From Chryseobacterium kimseyorum (lineage in GTDB: Bacteria; Bacteroidota; Bacteroidia; Flavobacteriales; Weeksellaceae), in the NCBI RefSeq assembly GCF_025971945.1, contig NZ_JAPDHW010000006.1, positions 62,001 to 126,000 of the forward strand: a stretch of DNA of 64,000 bases, read 5' to 3'. The position numbers were made by a program, and so were the translations under genes. The number at the start of each line of letters is the position of its first letter. Position 1 is the stretch's first letter. The notes under the pieces are model-generated. The model did no database searches, was not told the origin of the DNA, and saw nothing but the letters and a program-made list of their open reading frames with translations. This document shows positions 35,586 through 44,994 of this stretch, one piece after another.

Positions 35586-38168
35586 ATGATAGAAGAAAAC
35601 TCTCACGAAGGCGAAAGCTTAAAAAAAGTTTCAGGACTGTACAAAGACTGGTTTCTGGATTATGCATCTTATGTAATTTTAGATAGAGCAATTCCGTCTG
35701 TTTATGATGGTTTCAAGCCTGTTCAGCGTAGAATTATGCATTCTATGCGTGAGCTGGAGGACGGCAGATACAATAAAGTCGCCAACATCGTCGGAAATAC
35801 TATGAAATATCACCCTCACGGTGATGCTTCGATTACCGATGCGATGGTAGGAATCGGGCAAAGAGAATTGCTGATTGATACTCAGGGGAACTGGGGAAAT
35901 ATCTACACTGGGGATTCTGCAGCAGCAGCGAGATATATTGAAGCGAGGTTGACCCCTTTCGCGTTGGAAGTAGTCTTCAATCCGAAAACTACAGTGTGGT
36001 CTAAATCTTATGACGGCAGAAATAATGAACCGGTAGATTTACCTGTAAAATTCCCGTTGCTTTTGGCACAGGGTGTTGAAGGAATCGGGGTCGGACTTTC
36101 CACAAAAATTCTTCCGCACAATTTTAATGAACTGATTAATGCTTCAGTAGCTCATTTAAAAGGCAAGAAGTTTGAAATTTTCCCTGATTTTCTGACAGCA
36201 GGTTTTCTGGATGTTTCGGAATACAATGACGGTCACAGAGGTGGAAAAGTAAGAGCCAGAGCAAAAATTTCTCAGGTCGACAAGCATACGCTGATGATCT
36301 CTGAGCTTCCTTTTTCTAAGAATACAGGCGATTTGATTGATTCAATCATTAAAGCCAACGAAAAAGGGAAAATTAAAATTAAAAAAATTGAAGACAATAC
36401 CTCAGATAAAGTAGAGATTCTGATTTATCTTCACAACGAAGTTTCACCAGACAAAACGATTGATGCTTTGTACGCCTTTACCGACTGTCAGGTAACGATT
36501 TCGCCAAATGCCTGTGTCATTGTTGGGGACAAACCTATGTTCCTGAACGTTTCTGAAATTCTAAGAATGAATACTGATCATACGGTTTCATTGCTTAAAA
36601 AAGAATTGGAAATCGAACTTAACGAACTGCAGGAAAGCTGGCATTTTTCTTCACTGGAAAGAATTTTTATTGAAAACAGAATCTATCACGATATTGAAGA
36701 GGTAAAAAGCTGGGAAGACGTTTTAAAAACCATTGCGATTGGTCTGAAACCTCATACAGCACATCTTTTGAGAGAAGTGACAGAAGAGGATATTCTGAGA
36801 CTTACTGAAATCAGAATTAAAAGAATTTCAAGATTCGATTTAGATAAATTTAAAGAAAATATTGCTGCATTAGAAGGTAAAATCGAACAGGTCAGACATC
36901 ATCTTGCCAATCTGATTGCCTACGCGATTGATTATTATTTAAATATTCAGAAAAAATACGGAAAAGGCAGAGAACGTAAAACCGAACTGAGAATTTTTGA
37001 TACTATTGATGCATCCAAAGTTGCAGTAGCCAACGAGAAATTCTACGCTAATTTCGAAGAAGGTTTCGTAGGAACTTCATTAAAAAAAGATCAGTTTTTA
37101 TTCGACTGTTCCGATATCGACGATATTATTACTTTCAGAAGAGACGGAAGTATGAAGGTCGTGAAAGTTGAAGCCAAAACCTTTATCGGAAAAGATATTC
37201 TGCACGTTGCGATTTGGAAGAAAAACGACAAGCGAACCGTTTACAACATGATTTACCGTGAGGGAATGCAGGGGCCATTTTATATGAAACGTTTTTCGGT
37301 AACCGGAGTAACCAGAAATACAGATTACCGTCTGGCATCTGATGCAAAAGGTTCAGAAACACTTTATTTCTCAGCAAATCCGAATGGTGAAGCGGAAACA
37401 GTAACCGTTCTTCTAAAACCAAACCCGAGAATCAGGAAAAATAAAATGGATATTGATTTCTCAGAAATAGGAATCAAAGGCCGTGATTCTAAAGGGAATC
37501 TGGTCACCAAATATTCTGTGAAAAAAGTAGATCTAAAAGAGGAAGGTGTTTCTACACTGGCACCTCGTAAAATCTGGTTTGATGATACCGTAAGACGTCT
37601 GAATGCGGATGTGAGAGGAACGTTGTTAGGCAGTTTTAAAGGTGACGATAAGATTTTAACAGTCAATTCTCAGGGTGAAGCAAAGCTGATCAGTTTTGAT
37701 CTTGGAAACCGTTTCGATGACGAATATATCATTCTTGAAAAATGGAGACCACAGCAGCCGATTACCTGTATTTACTATGACGGCGAAAAAGATATTTATT
37801 TTATTAAAAGATTTTTGCTTGAGAATACAACGAATCCGCAGACCTTTATGCCTTCGGAACATCCGAAATCTTTTATCGAAAGAATTTTAGTCTCCAATGG
37901 CACCACTGCTGAAATTATCTTTGCGAAGGATAAAGGAAAAGAACGTGATCCGGAAACTGTAAATATAGACGAATTCATCGGTGTCAAAGGAATTAAGGCA
38001 ATTGGAAATCAGTTTACGAAATTTAAAGTAAAAACCATCAACATTACCATTCCTGAACCGGAAGAAGAAGAGCCGGAAGTTTACGAAGAACCAGATTTTA
38101 CACCGTCAGCAGACGAAGATGGTGGTACAATTGGTGATTTGTTTGACGATGGTTCTGTTGAAAATTAA
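35586..38168 (+). CDS. parC: DNA topoisomerase IV subunit A (ParC)
   Basis: This is the DNA-cleaving subunit of topoisomerase IV. The winged-helix CAP region shows KPVQRRIMHSMRE, KYHPHGDASITDAMV and GDSAAAARYIEARLTPFA, with the catalytic tyrosine in ARYIEAR. The coiled-coil domain and a C-terminal beta-pinwheel follow (FRRDGSMKVVKVEAKTFIGK, KNDKRTVYNMIYREG). There is no canonical GyrA box, which together with the ParE partner points to ParC. The C-terminal tail is strongly acidic (EPEEEEPEVYEEPDF). Length 860 aa is normal for Bacteroidetes. It lies seven bases after the small membrane protein. Confidence 0.95.
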   Translation: MIEENSHEGESLKKVSGLYKDWFLDYASYVILDRAIPSVYDGFKPVQRRIMHSMRELEDGRYNKVANIVGNTMKYHPHGDASITDAMVGIGQRELLIDTQGNWGNIYTGDSAAAARYIEARLTPFALEVVFNPKTTVWSKSYDGRNNEPVDLPVKFPLLLAQGVEGIGVGLSTKILPHNFNELINASVAHLKGKKFEIFPDFLTAGFLDVSEYNDGHRGGKVRARAKISQVDKHTLMISELPFSKNTGDLIDSIIKANEKGKIKIKKIEDNTSDKVEILIYLHNEVSPDKTIDALYAFTDCQVTISPNACVIVGDKPMFLNVSEILRMNTDHTVSLLKKELEIELNELQESWHFSSLERIFIENRIYHDIEEVKSWEDVLKTIAIGLKPHTAHLLREVTEEDILRLTEIRIKRISRFDLDKFKENIAALEGKIEQVRHHLANLIAYAIDYYLNIQKKYGKGRERKTELRIFDTIDASKVAVANEKFYANFEEGFVGTSLKKDQFLFDCSDIDDIITFRRDGSMKVVKVEAKTFIGKDILHVAIWKKNDKRTVYNMIYREGMQGPFYMKRFSVTGVTRNTDYRLASDAKGSETLYFSANPNGEAETVTVLLKPNPRIRKNKMDIDFSEIGIKGRDSKGNLVTKYSVKKVDLKEEGVSTLAPRKIWFDDTVRRLNADVRGTLLGSFKGDDKILTVNSQGEAKLISFDLGNRFDDEYIILEKWRPQQPITCIYYDGEKDIYFIKRFLLENTTNPQTFMPSEHPKSFIERILVSNGTTAEIIFAKDKGKERDPETVNIDEFIGVKGIKAIGNQFTKFKVKTINITIPEPEEEEPEVYEEPDFTPSADEDGGTIGDLFDDGSVEN

Positions 38169-38179
38169 GAACAAAAATT

Positions 38180-38821
38180 ATGAGTGTAATCGTTATTATA
38201 TTAATTGCAATGACATCAATTATCAGTTATTTCGGACTGAATAATATGGCAATGTTTGAAAAATACAAGTTTAATGTTGCAGCAATAAGCAATAGAAAAG
38301 AATACATAAGATTGATAAGCTCAGGATTTTTGCATGCTGACTTTATGCACCTGTTTTTCAATATGTTTTCACTTTATTTGTTTCAGGGAGCAGTTATCCA
38401 ATTTTTTGGAGAAATAGGGTTTTTGATTATTTATTTTGCTTCCATGCTTTTAGGGAATGTATTCAGTCTTTTTATTTACAAAAATCAACCATGGTATTCT
38501 GCGATTGGTGCTTCTGGTGCCGTTTCAGGAGTTATTTTTGCGGCGATAGCAATGGTACCCAATGAGATCCGTGTAAACTTTTTGCCAGGATGGCTTTTCG
38601 GAACACTGTATTTCGGATATTCTGTTTATATGATGTTAAACCCAAAACAATGGGATAATTTGGGACATGCTGCCCATTTGGGCGGTGCATTCTTTGGACT
38701 GATTTATTCGATAACGCTAAATCCTGAGCTGGCGATGAGTAATATTCTTTATTTGGGAGCGATGTCACTACCTCTGTTATACTTATCATACGAAATCTTT
38801 ATAAAGAAAAAAATCGGTTAG
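38180..38821 (+). CDS. Rhomboid-family intramembrane serine protease
   Basis: The product has six hydrophobic segments. The catalytic serine is in SAIGASGAVSG (about residue 112) and the histidine in NLGHAAHLGGAFFG (about 163-169). HADFMHLFFNMFSLYLFQGA is the conserved TM2 motif. Rhomboids cleave single-pass membrane proteins inside the bilayer. It starts 11 bp after parC and ends the parE-parC cluster. A convergent gene begins just beyond, with AATCGATTTTTT between them as the only terminator-like stretch. Confidence 0.93.
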   Translation: MSVIVIILIAMTSIISYFGLNNMAMFEKYKFNVAAISNRKEYIRLISSGFLHADFMHLFFNMFSLYLFQGAVIQFFGEIGFLIIYFASMLLGNVFSLFIYKNQPWYSAIGASGAVSGVIFAAIAMVPNEIRVNFLPGWLFGTLYFGYSVYMMLNPKQWDNLGHAAHLGGAFFGLIYSITLNPELAMSNILYLGAMSLPLLYLSYEIFIKKKIG

Positions 38822-38836
38822 AATTAATCGATTTTT

Positions 38837-40105
38837 TTATGCTTTATCGTTTTTAATCTTCTCGTAAATATATACTGGAAGTTTTGCGACAGAAATTTTC
38901 AGTTTATCTGAATTCAATTTTTGTAAATTCTTATCATTGATGTAATTATTACAGCTCATAAACAGGAAATAAGAAATAACTCGATTGTAATCATCAAGCT
39001 TCTCATCCTCAATCATTGCAAGCATCTGAGACATAAATTTTTCTCTGTCTTCTGCTTCTGACACGGCACGGCCAAGCCTTCCCACACTTCCGTAATAATG
39101 ATTCTTTACAGGATTATCTAATCTAAAAGTAATTCCCATAATAAGATCATAAACGTTGATATTCAACTCTTCTAATTCCTTGATGTACGTATGACGAGAT
39201 TTCCATGCATAACTTCCATCTGACAGTCTATCAAAGCGGTCATTCATAATGTCTAAATGTGACTTTAGAAAAATATCCCATCTGCCTGTCTCTGCAGAAA
39301 GAAGGGCCATATTTACACCCTGTACTCTTGGTCTCCTGTCTTGACTACAAAACCCTACAGCCTTTTCGGATCTCATCTGTTCAAGAATTTCCGTTTTTTT
39401 AGAATGCGAAAGTTTTCGCCAGTTTAACGGTAGGTTTACCGAAAAATCATGATTTAAATCTTTATCTTCATTATCCTGATTAACTTCAATAAATTTCGTC
39501 GAGGAAGTGTCAATAAGACAGTCAGAATAAATGATTTGCCTTGAATATTCTGGCTCCAGTAATACTTTCTTAAATTCAGATGCAAAATAAAAGCGGTTAT
39601 CTTTTCATCAGTGTAATTATCTTTATCATTATATTCATAAATCCAGCTGTTTTCACCATTGTGTTCAAAAAGTTTTTGGCTGTAATCTTTTTCTATTTCT
39701 ACACCGTAATCGTCGCCAAAATCGATTTCATTATACGTTATTACATCCTTGTCTCTGTAATTTTTTATTTTAGATTTTATAATGAGCAAATCTTTTCTCA
39801 CAACAGCATTAGGATATTTTACAATAAAATCTTCGTAAGAAATATGGTTGTCAATATCTTTCTTGGCGTTTTCGACATGTTCTTTCTCTAAAGTGATAAG
39901 GTGTCCTATTGTTTGCTGTTTAGAATAGAATTTCTGATCGAGGTCACAGACTTTATATTTTAGATGTAGAGAATCCACAATTTTGCCCAGTTTAGACATG
40001 GTATCTTTACTGTAAATTAATCCGTTTTTAAAAGTAGTAAATTCTGTCTGTGCCTGTAAAGAATGCTGTGAAAGGACTGTGAGCGTTAATAATATTTTTT
40101 TTCAT
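38837..40105 (-). pseudogene. Secreted protein gene of unknown function, broken by two frameshifts
   Basis: The intact frame would start at ATG 40105 with MKKILLTLTVLSQHSLQAQT (signal peptide). That reading needs seven A after the ATG, but the sequence has eight (T8 on the plus strand, 40095-40102), so translation from this ATG stops after 25 codons. The original frame then runs from 40020 (SKDTMSKLG, ATG 39999) to about 39590, where one T is missing near 39584-39592. Past that point the restored frame reads FYFASEFKKVLLEPEYS and continues without a stop through MRSEKAVGFCSQD to 38837. Together the parts give a protein of about 420 aa. The changes have opposite sign and both are in homopolymers. 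No family is recognised. It follows prmC by 60 bp on the same strand. Confidence 0.85.
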
Positions 40106-40165
40106 CGGTAAAAGAGTTATCAGTTTGAATGATAACGTTAAGATACCTGAAATTATTTTGTATGA

Positions 40166-41017
40166 TTACCTCAAACCAATTACGAAACGGTCGTTTTCGC
40201 TTAAATCTTTGACTAACTCTGCGTGTGAGAAACTATCCTGATACAATTCTAAAGTTTCCAGACCCAGTTTTTGATTAATTTCCAGAAACAGCAATCCATT
40301 TTCATTTAAATATTGCTCACAATCTTCAGCAATCTTCCTATAAAAAATCAAAGCATCTGAAGTTGGTGAAAAAAGTGCCATAAGAGGTTCAAATCCCTTT
40401 ACAGAATCTTCAATTTCTACTTCTTCCTCAATCCCAATATAGGGCGGATTTGATATGATGACATCATAGTTTTCAGTCAAAGTAGAATTCAGATAGTCGG
40501 CATGAATGAATTTGATGTCAAGCTGATGAAATTCTGCATTTCTCTGGGCAACTTCCAGTGCCTTTTCAGAAAAATCAATGGAAGAAACTTCTGCATCGGG
40601 AAAATGCTTTTTTAAAACCAAAGGAATTACACCGCTTCCGGTTCCAATGTCTAAAATTTTCAAACCTTGATGTGTAAACGCTGAATCTTTAATTTTCCGG
40701 ATGGCAATTTCCAGAAATTCTTCCGTTTCCGGACGTGGAATTAAGACGTTTTCATTTACGAAAAAATTCATTCCGTAAAATTCTGTTTCTCCTAAAATAT
40801 GCTGGTAGGGTTTTCCTGTTTTTAATTTAGAAATAACTTGCAGAAGCTGATTTTCATGATGATCTGACAATTCATTTTCAGATAAAGTTCTTAGCTGAAT
40901 TTGATTTAAATCTAAAATTCTATCAGCGAAAATTGAAAAGAGAAAATCGCTCTCCGAATCTGTGTAGAGTTCCGAAAGCTCTGTTTTAAACTGTTTTTTT
41001 AAATCCGAAATTGTCAT
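40166..41017 (-). CDS. prmC: Peptide chain release factor N5-glutamine methyltransferase (PrmC/HemK)
   Basis: PrmC methylates the GGQ glutamine of release factors. The N-terminal helical domain has GKPYQHILGETEFYG and VLIPRPETEEFLE. The Rossmann SAM site is ILDIGTGSGVIPLVL (about residue 120), and the catalytic motif is ISNPPYIG. Length 283 aa is normal. The ATG directly abuts the yaaA stop, so translation is probably coupled. It is the fourth gene in the minus-strand operon. Confidence 0.96.
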   Translation of the reverse strand: MTISDLKKQFKTELSELYTDSESDFLFSIFADRILDLNQIQLRTLSENELSDHHENQLLQVISKLKTGKPYQHILGETEFYGMNFFVNENVLIPRPETEEFLEIAIRKIKDSAFTHQGLKILDIGTGSGVIPLVLKKHFPDAEVSSIDFSEKALEVAQRNAEFHQLDIKFIHADYLNSTLTENYDVIISNPPYIGIEEEVEIEDSVKGFEPLMALFSPTSDALIFYRKIAEDCEQYLNENGLLFLEINQKLGLETLELYQDSFSHAELVKDLSENDRFVIGLR

Positions 41018-41776
41018 TTATCTTGTAAAAACCAGTTTTGTATCCGTCGATTTTTCTTCATCAATTCTGTAGCCTTCGTAGTTGAACGCTTTCACATCAT
41101 TTAAGGTTTTAGCTTGAGTTTCTGCACAGAATCTAACGACCAAACCTCTTGCATGTTTTGTGTAAACAACGATGGTTTTAAGTTTTCCTTCTCTCAATTC
41201 ATAAAATTCGAAATCAATGACTTTATGATTGAGCTTTTTTCTGTCGATAACTTTTCCATATTCGTTGCTGCATAAAAATAGAAGCAATTCGTTCTTTTTC
41301 ATTTCAGAATTAAGCTGCTCTGTGAGTTTCTCAGTCCAGAAACTGTAAAGATTTTTATATTCATCAAACTCAAACGGTCGTCCCATTTCAAGTCGGTACA
41401 GCATCACTTTGTCTGATGGTTTTAGCAAACCGTATAAGCCAGAAATCATTCTGTAGTTTTTCTGTAAATAATCAACAGCCTTTTTATCTAAAGTTTTAGC
41501 ATCTAATCCGCGGTAAACTTCACCTGTGAAGGCAAACATTGCCGGAGCTGACTCTTTTGTGGTAGGCTTTGCTTTCCATTTCTGATTTCTTTCCCAGTTT
41601 TCATCTGCTAATTTGGGCGAAATTTCCATCAGCTCGGAAAGATATTTTGGAGATTTAGGTTTTAGAAAAGAATGGATAAATGCTGCATCGTCAATGAATT
41701 TAGGACTTGTAGTTCTCAACAAATCTGTTGAGTTTTCTGTATTCATTAATTTTGCAGGAGATGTTATAATTTTCAT
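41018..41776 (-). CDS. yaaA: Peroxide stress protein YaaA (DUF328)
   Basis: The sequence begins MKIITSPAKLMNTEN and shows AMFAFTGEVYRGLDAKTLD, YRMISGLYGLLKPSDKVMLYRLEMG, LFLCSNEYGKVIDRKKL and CAETQAKTLNDVKAFNYEGY, all YaaA hallmarks. In E. coli YaaA lowers free iron under hydrogen peroxide stress and binds DNA; a similar role is presumed. Length 252 aa is normal. It is three bases after the CPBP gene and directly before prmC. Confidence 0.95.
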   Translation of the reverse strand: MKIITSPAKLMNTENSTDLLRTTSPKFIDDAAFIHSFLKPKSPKYLSELMEISPKLADENWERNQKWKAKPTTKESAPAMFAFTGEVYRGLDAKTLDKKAVDYLQKNYRMISGLYGLLKPSDKVMLYRLEMGRPFEFDEYKNLYSFWTEKLTEQLNSEMKKNELLLFLCSNEYGKVIDRKKLNHKVIDFEFYELREGKLKTIVVYTKHARGLVVRFCAETQAKTLNDVKAFNYEGYRIDEEKSTDTKLVFTR

Positions 41777-41779
41777 AGT

Positions 41780-42481
41780 TTAAAAAACAGATATGTGTTT
41801 AAGACCGATCAGATTCATGAGCATGAGAGAGATAAAATCAAACATGAAATGGCAGATGATCAAAATTTTAATATTCGAATATTTCTTGTAAAAAACGGCA
41901 AATACAATTCCTATAAAAAATGGAACGACAACCTGGCCAATTGTTCCGTAAGAACTGTGAAGAATTCCGAACAGCAATGCTGATACAGTAATTCCTAATA
42001 CCGGACTGTTGTATATCTTTTCAATTCTAGGCTGAATATACGCCCGCATCAGTAATTCTTCAATCACTCCCGCGGTGAGACAGGTAAAAACAATCAGAAA
42101 ATAATTATTTTTAAAAATTAAACTGAGCTGTAATAGCTTATCACTTACTTTCTCATGAGTGATCAGCATAATTATTCCATTTAAAACAGTTCCACCTACC
42201 GCACAGATAAGATAGAGACAGATTACCGCAACTAAATAAAAACCGGCAGAATATTTTTTGTCTTCCCAAACGAAGAATGATCTGTTCTCAATAAAAAAAT
42301 TATAAAGAAAAACCAGTACTAAGACAAGCCATAAAGAAAGTCTGTCGTAAAAGAAAAGATCAGCGGTAAATGTTTTAATATGAAAAAACTGATTGATGAT
42401 CGGTATTGAGTACAGCATTGAGAAGGCAAGAAGTACAAAAGTAAGTACAATGCCTACAGAGTATTTTGCGTTAAGACTCAT
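41780..42481 (-). CDS. CPBP-family intramembrane glutamic endopeptidase
   Basis: The product has about seven hydrophobic segments. The three conserved motifs of CPBP/Rce1-like proteases are visible: AGVIEELLMRAYIQPRIE (EExxxR), SALLFGILHSSYG (FxxxH) and ILIICHFMFDFISL (HxxxD/N). These residues form the catalytic Glu and His site inside the membrane. Substrates are unknown. It starts 11 bp downstream of the threonylcarbamoyl-AMP synthase gene in the same operon. Confidence 0.9.
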   Translation of the reverse strand: MSLNAKYSVGIVLTFVLLAFSMLYSIPIINQFFHIKTFTADLFFYDRLSLWLVLVLVFLYNFFIENRSFFVWEDKKYSAGFYLVAVICLYLICAVGGTVLNGIIMLITHEKVSDKLLQLSLIFKNNYFLIVFTCLTAGVIEELLMRAYIQPRIEKIYNSPVLGITVSALLFGILHSSYGTIGQVVVPFFIGIVFAVFYKKYSNIKILIICHFMFDFISLMLMNLIGLKHISVF

Positions 42482-42492
42482 TGTGTAAACTT

Positions 42493-43104
42493 CTAAATTT
42501 CACCTTTTCCCTGTCTGATGATTTCCGGTTCGCCTGAAGTAAGATCAACAATGGTAGACGCCACGTTATCTCCATATCCGGAATCGATTACGATATCCAC
42601 AAGATGATCATATTTTTCGGCTATCAATTCAGGGTCTGTAGAATACTCAATAATCTCATCATCATCTTTTATCGACGTTGATGCAATCGGGTGTCCCAGT
42701 TTTTCAACAATTAACTGCGGAATCGAATGATCCGGAACCCGGATTCCTATTGTTTTATGGTTTTTATATGCTAACGGTAAACTTTTATTGGCTTCCAGAA
42801 TAAAGGTAAACGGACCGGGAAGGTGGCTCTTCAAAAATCTGAAAACAGAAGTGTCAATGGGTCTTGTAAAATCTGAAAGGTGGCTTAAATCATTACAGAT
42901 AATTGAGAATTTCGCTTTGTCGAGCTTCTGTTTTTTGATCTGAGCGAGTTTTTCCATGGCTTTAATATCAAAAATATTGCAGCCCAATGCGTAGACGGTG
43001 TCAGACGGATAGATAATCAGTCCGCCATTATTCAGGGTTTTAATGACCTCGTTGATAAGGTTTTCCTGAGGATTGTCGGGGTAAATTCTAAGTATTTTTG
43101 CCAT
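42493..43104 (-). CDS. Sua5/YciO/YrdC-family L-threonylcarbamoyladenylate synthase
   Basis: The start chosen is ATG 43104 (MAKILRIYPDN). An ATG 15 bases upstream cannot be used because a TATCTTTG promoter element (43116-43109) lies only four bases before 43104. The YrdC fold shows GGLIIYPSDTVYALGCNIF, KKQKLDKAKFSIICND, GPFTFILEANKSLP and IGIRVPDHSIPQ. The end is GYGDNVASTIVDLTSGEPEII. The enzyme forms threonylcarbamoyl-AMP for tRNA t6A at position 37. With 203 aa it is a YrdC/YciO-size member without the Sua5 C-terminal domain; YciO function cannot be excluded. It heads the minus-strand operon. Confidence 0.9.
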   Translation of the reverse strand: MAKILRIYPDNPQENLINEVIKTLNNGGLIIYPSDTVYALGCNIFDIKAMEKLAQIKKQKLDKAKFSIICNDLSHLSDFTRPIDTSVFRFLKSHLPGPFTFILEANKSLPLAYKNHKTIGIRVPDHSIPQLIVEKLGHPIASTSIKDDDEIIEYSTDPELIAEKYDHLVDIVIDSGYGDNVASTIVDLTSGEPEIIRQGKGEI

Positions 43105-43108
43105 ATAA

Positions 43109-43116
43109 CAAAGATA
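43109..43116 (-). promoter_or_regulatory. -7 element of the minus-strand operon, leaderless start
   Basis: TATCTTTG on the minus strand, four bases from the ATG at 43104. Transcription should begin at or within a few bases of the start codon. Confidence 0.6.
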
Positions 43117-43162
43117 CAAATATTTAAATTATTTTCCGAAAACGCCGTATTTAAAAGAAATA

Positions 43163-43193
43163 CTTGGAATGTTAAAATAAATTCGTACATTTG
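43163..43193 (+). promoter_or_regulatory. Promoter of the tandem tRNA-Met genes
   Basis: TTG (43164-43166), 19 bp, TACATTTG (43186-43193), ending 12 bp before the first tRNA base. Confidence 0.8.
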
Positions 43194-43204
43194 CAATCCA
43201 ATAT

Positions 43205-43277
<73 letters not shown>

Positions 43278-43316
43278 CTAAGTTAAGTGCTTTCGGTAAG
43301 CACTCTAAAGATACAC

Positions 43317-43389
<73 letters not shown>

Positions 43390-43394
43390 CTAAC

Positions 43395-43427
43395 AGGAGA
43401 ATTACAATTGTAGTTCTCCTTTTTTTT
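43395..43427 (+). terminator. Terminator of the tRNA pair
   Basis: AGGAGAATTACAA / TTGTAGTTCTCCT palindrome (one G-U) followed by eight T. Confidence 0.88.
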
Positions 43428-43644
43428 ATGGTGATAACAAGATATCAACTTTAAAAAAATGTATAGGTTTTCATTTTTCAATCCACTGCGTAGTGCCGGT
43501 GTCTGTTAAAAAATCGTAAAAATTTGTGGTAATCTGAATTTTTTAATAAACTTGAAAATTCAAAAGTTTCTGTGATACTTAGTGTCAATAATATTAGATA
43601 AAAATCAAGAAACTGAGAAAGTGAAATTTAATAAAAAAAGATTT

Positions 43645-44043
43645 ATGGAAAACTCCCAAGAAACAAATGTCAAGAAGATTGAAGCATTTATGGAAAAATG
43701 GTTTAAACATTTTGACGAGTTAGATGAAAACAGCTTCTTCCTGCAATACTTGTCTGAAGATGTAAAAATGAAGTTCCCAGGTAATGATTTATTTACCGGG
43801 CACGAAGGATTCAGCAACTGGTTTACAGAATCTAAAAACAATCTTGTAGCAAATACCACACATCATGTTTCTGACATTAAAATTACAGAGACGGCAAAAA
43901 ATCAGTTCGACATTGCCTTTGACGTAAGATATGTTGCAGAGATGAAAAATCAGAAAATTGATATGGATGTGAGAGAAGACTGGAAATTATCATGGGATGA
44001 TGTAAAGAACCAGCCTGTAATATCTGAATATATCGTAAGTTAA
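43645..44043 (+). CDS. SnoaL/NTF2-like protein, 132 aa
   Basis: ATG 43645 (MENSQETNVKKIEAFMEKWF) is preferred to a TTG/ATT-like start further upstream at 43582, because the extra residues are basic and unlike the fold. The helix KIEAFMEKWFKHFDELD, then FLQYLSEDVKMKFPGNDLFTGHEGFSNWF, HHVSDIKITETAKNQFDIAFDVRYVAEM and a final tryptophan strand fit the SnoaL-like/NTF2 cone fold. Function (binding or isomerase) cannot be told. It is monocistronic between the tRNA terminator and a hairpin terminator at 44068. Confidence 0.8.
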   Translation: MENSQETNVKKIEAFMEKWFKHFDELDENSFFLQYLSEDVKMKFPGNDLFTGHEGFSNWFTESKNNLVANTTHHVSDIKITETAKNQFDIAFDVRYVAEMKNQKIDMDVREDWKLSWDDVKNQPVISEYIVS

Positions 44044-44067
44044 TTATAACTGTTTATACTCAAAAAG

Positions 44068-44102
44068 AAATCCCGCTTCGTAGTAGAAACGGGATTTTTT
44101 AT
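44068..44102. terminator. Terminator between convergent genes
   Basis: AAATCCCG / CGGGATTT with a 14-nt loop, T run after it on the plus strand and an A/T-rich flank on the other. Confidence 0.8.
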
Positions 44103-44672
44103 TTAGTTAACTAGAGTGTCAAAATTCTGAAGTTTGTAATCATCAGATTTTAACTGCTCAAAGTAAGTTGATTTGTTATTTCCTTTCATCTTTTTTACTG
44201 CACCTACAGCTCCTGAAAAATCTTTATCAATTTTTGATGAAATTTCTGTCGGTTTGAAGTCAAGCTTTACGCTGTCATCTGATACCCCAAGATATCCATT
44301 CTTTTTAGTAACATAGTTGATGTAGTTTTCGTAGATGCCTAAAGTATTTCTGAAGTATTGTGTATGATAGTTCAAACATTTTTTAGTTTCTTTTGATCTA
44401 CCTAAAATACAGCTTGCCATATTTCCTTTGTAAAGATCAAATTCCTGAGATACTTTATCGTATTCGTTTTTTAAAGCAACCTTTCCATTATCCAGAACAG
44501 TTGTGTTTCCTTGATTTTCACTGATCTTCTTTAGATGTTCTACCACAACCGGAACTGTGGCTTCAATTTTTGATTTTGCTTCGGTTACAGAACCGAATAC
44601 TGATGACATCTGAGCTGATGCTGAGCTAAAAATAAATAATAATAAAACAGTAAGTAGATTATATCTTTTCAT
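44103..44672 (-). CDS. Secreted protein of unknown function, 189 aa
   Basis: MKRYNLLTVLLLFIFSSASA is a signal peptide with a cleavage site before QMSSV. The mature part is mainly helical (EATVPVVVEHLKKISENQG, KVALKNEYDKVSQEFDLYKG) and has two cysteines (SCILGRSKETKKCLNYH) that could form a disulfide. No family is recognised. It is divergent from the blaI operon. Confidence 0.75.
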   Translation of the reverse strand: MKRYNLLTVLLLFIFSSASAQMSSVFGSVTEAKSKIEATVPVVVEHLKKISENQGNTTVLDNGKVALKNEYDKVSQEFDLYKGNMASCILGRSKETKKCLNYHTQYFRNTLGIYENYINYVTKKNGYLGVSDDSVKLDFKPTEISSKIDKDFSGAVGAVKKMKGNNKSTYFEQLKSDDYKLQNFDTLVN

Positions 44673-44907
44673 GAGAAATTTTTAAAGCACTAAAATAAAT
44701 ATATTTTCTCAGTTTAAGCAAGTAGATTTTAATTTTATTTAATAAATTTTAACAAGTTTTATGAAATTATAATATTATAAACTTAATTACTGCTAAATAT
44801 TTAGTCATAAAATACAGTGAGTTGAAAATTTAACATATTTTAATAAAAAATATTCATCTGATAATCAGCTAATTAACAAATTTAAATCTTTATCACTAAA
44901 AAAATAG
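44673..44907. other. A+T-rich intergenic region upstream of blaI
   Basis: No gene or hairpin is visible; very A+T-rich with several ATTTAAT-type stretches. It must contain the promoter of the minus-strand secreted protein gene. Confidence 0.4.
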
Positions 44908-44939
44908 TTGTTCGATTGGATTTAATTTCTACATTTGTA
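44908..44939 (+). promoter_or_regulatory. blaI operon promoter with BlaI-type operator
   Basis: TTG (44908-44910), 19 bp, TACATTTG (44930-44937). The -7 element is part of TACA-TT-TGTA (44930-44939), which matches the TACA/TGTA half-sites bound by BlaI/MecI repressors. Auto-repression is likely by analogy. Confidence 0.65.
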
Positions 44940-44994
44940 TAACTAATTTACTAGTGATACAGATTTCAAAGGTAAATGTAAGATAGAAAATGAT

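Noticed and set aside
33196..38168. gyrB/gyrA pair
   Set aside because: Protein sizes, absence of a clear GyrA box and the shared cluster fit ParE/ParC better; some doubt remains without a tree.
42493..43119. Longer YrdC start at 43119
   Set aside because: The added residues are encoded upstream of the promoter's expected transcription start and include the -7 element.
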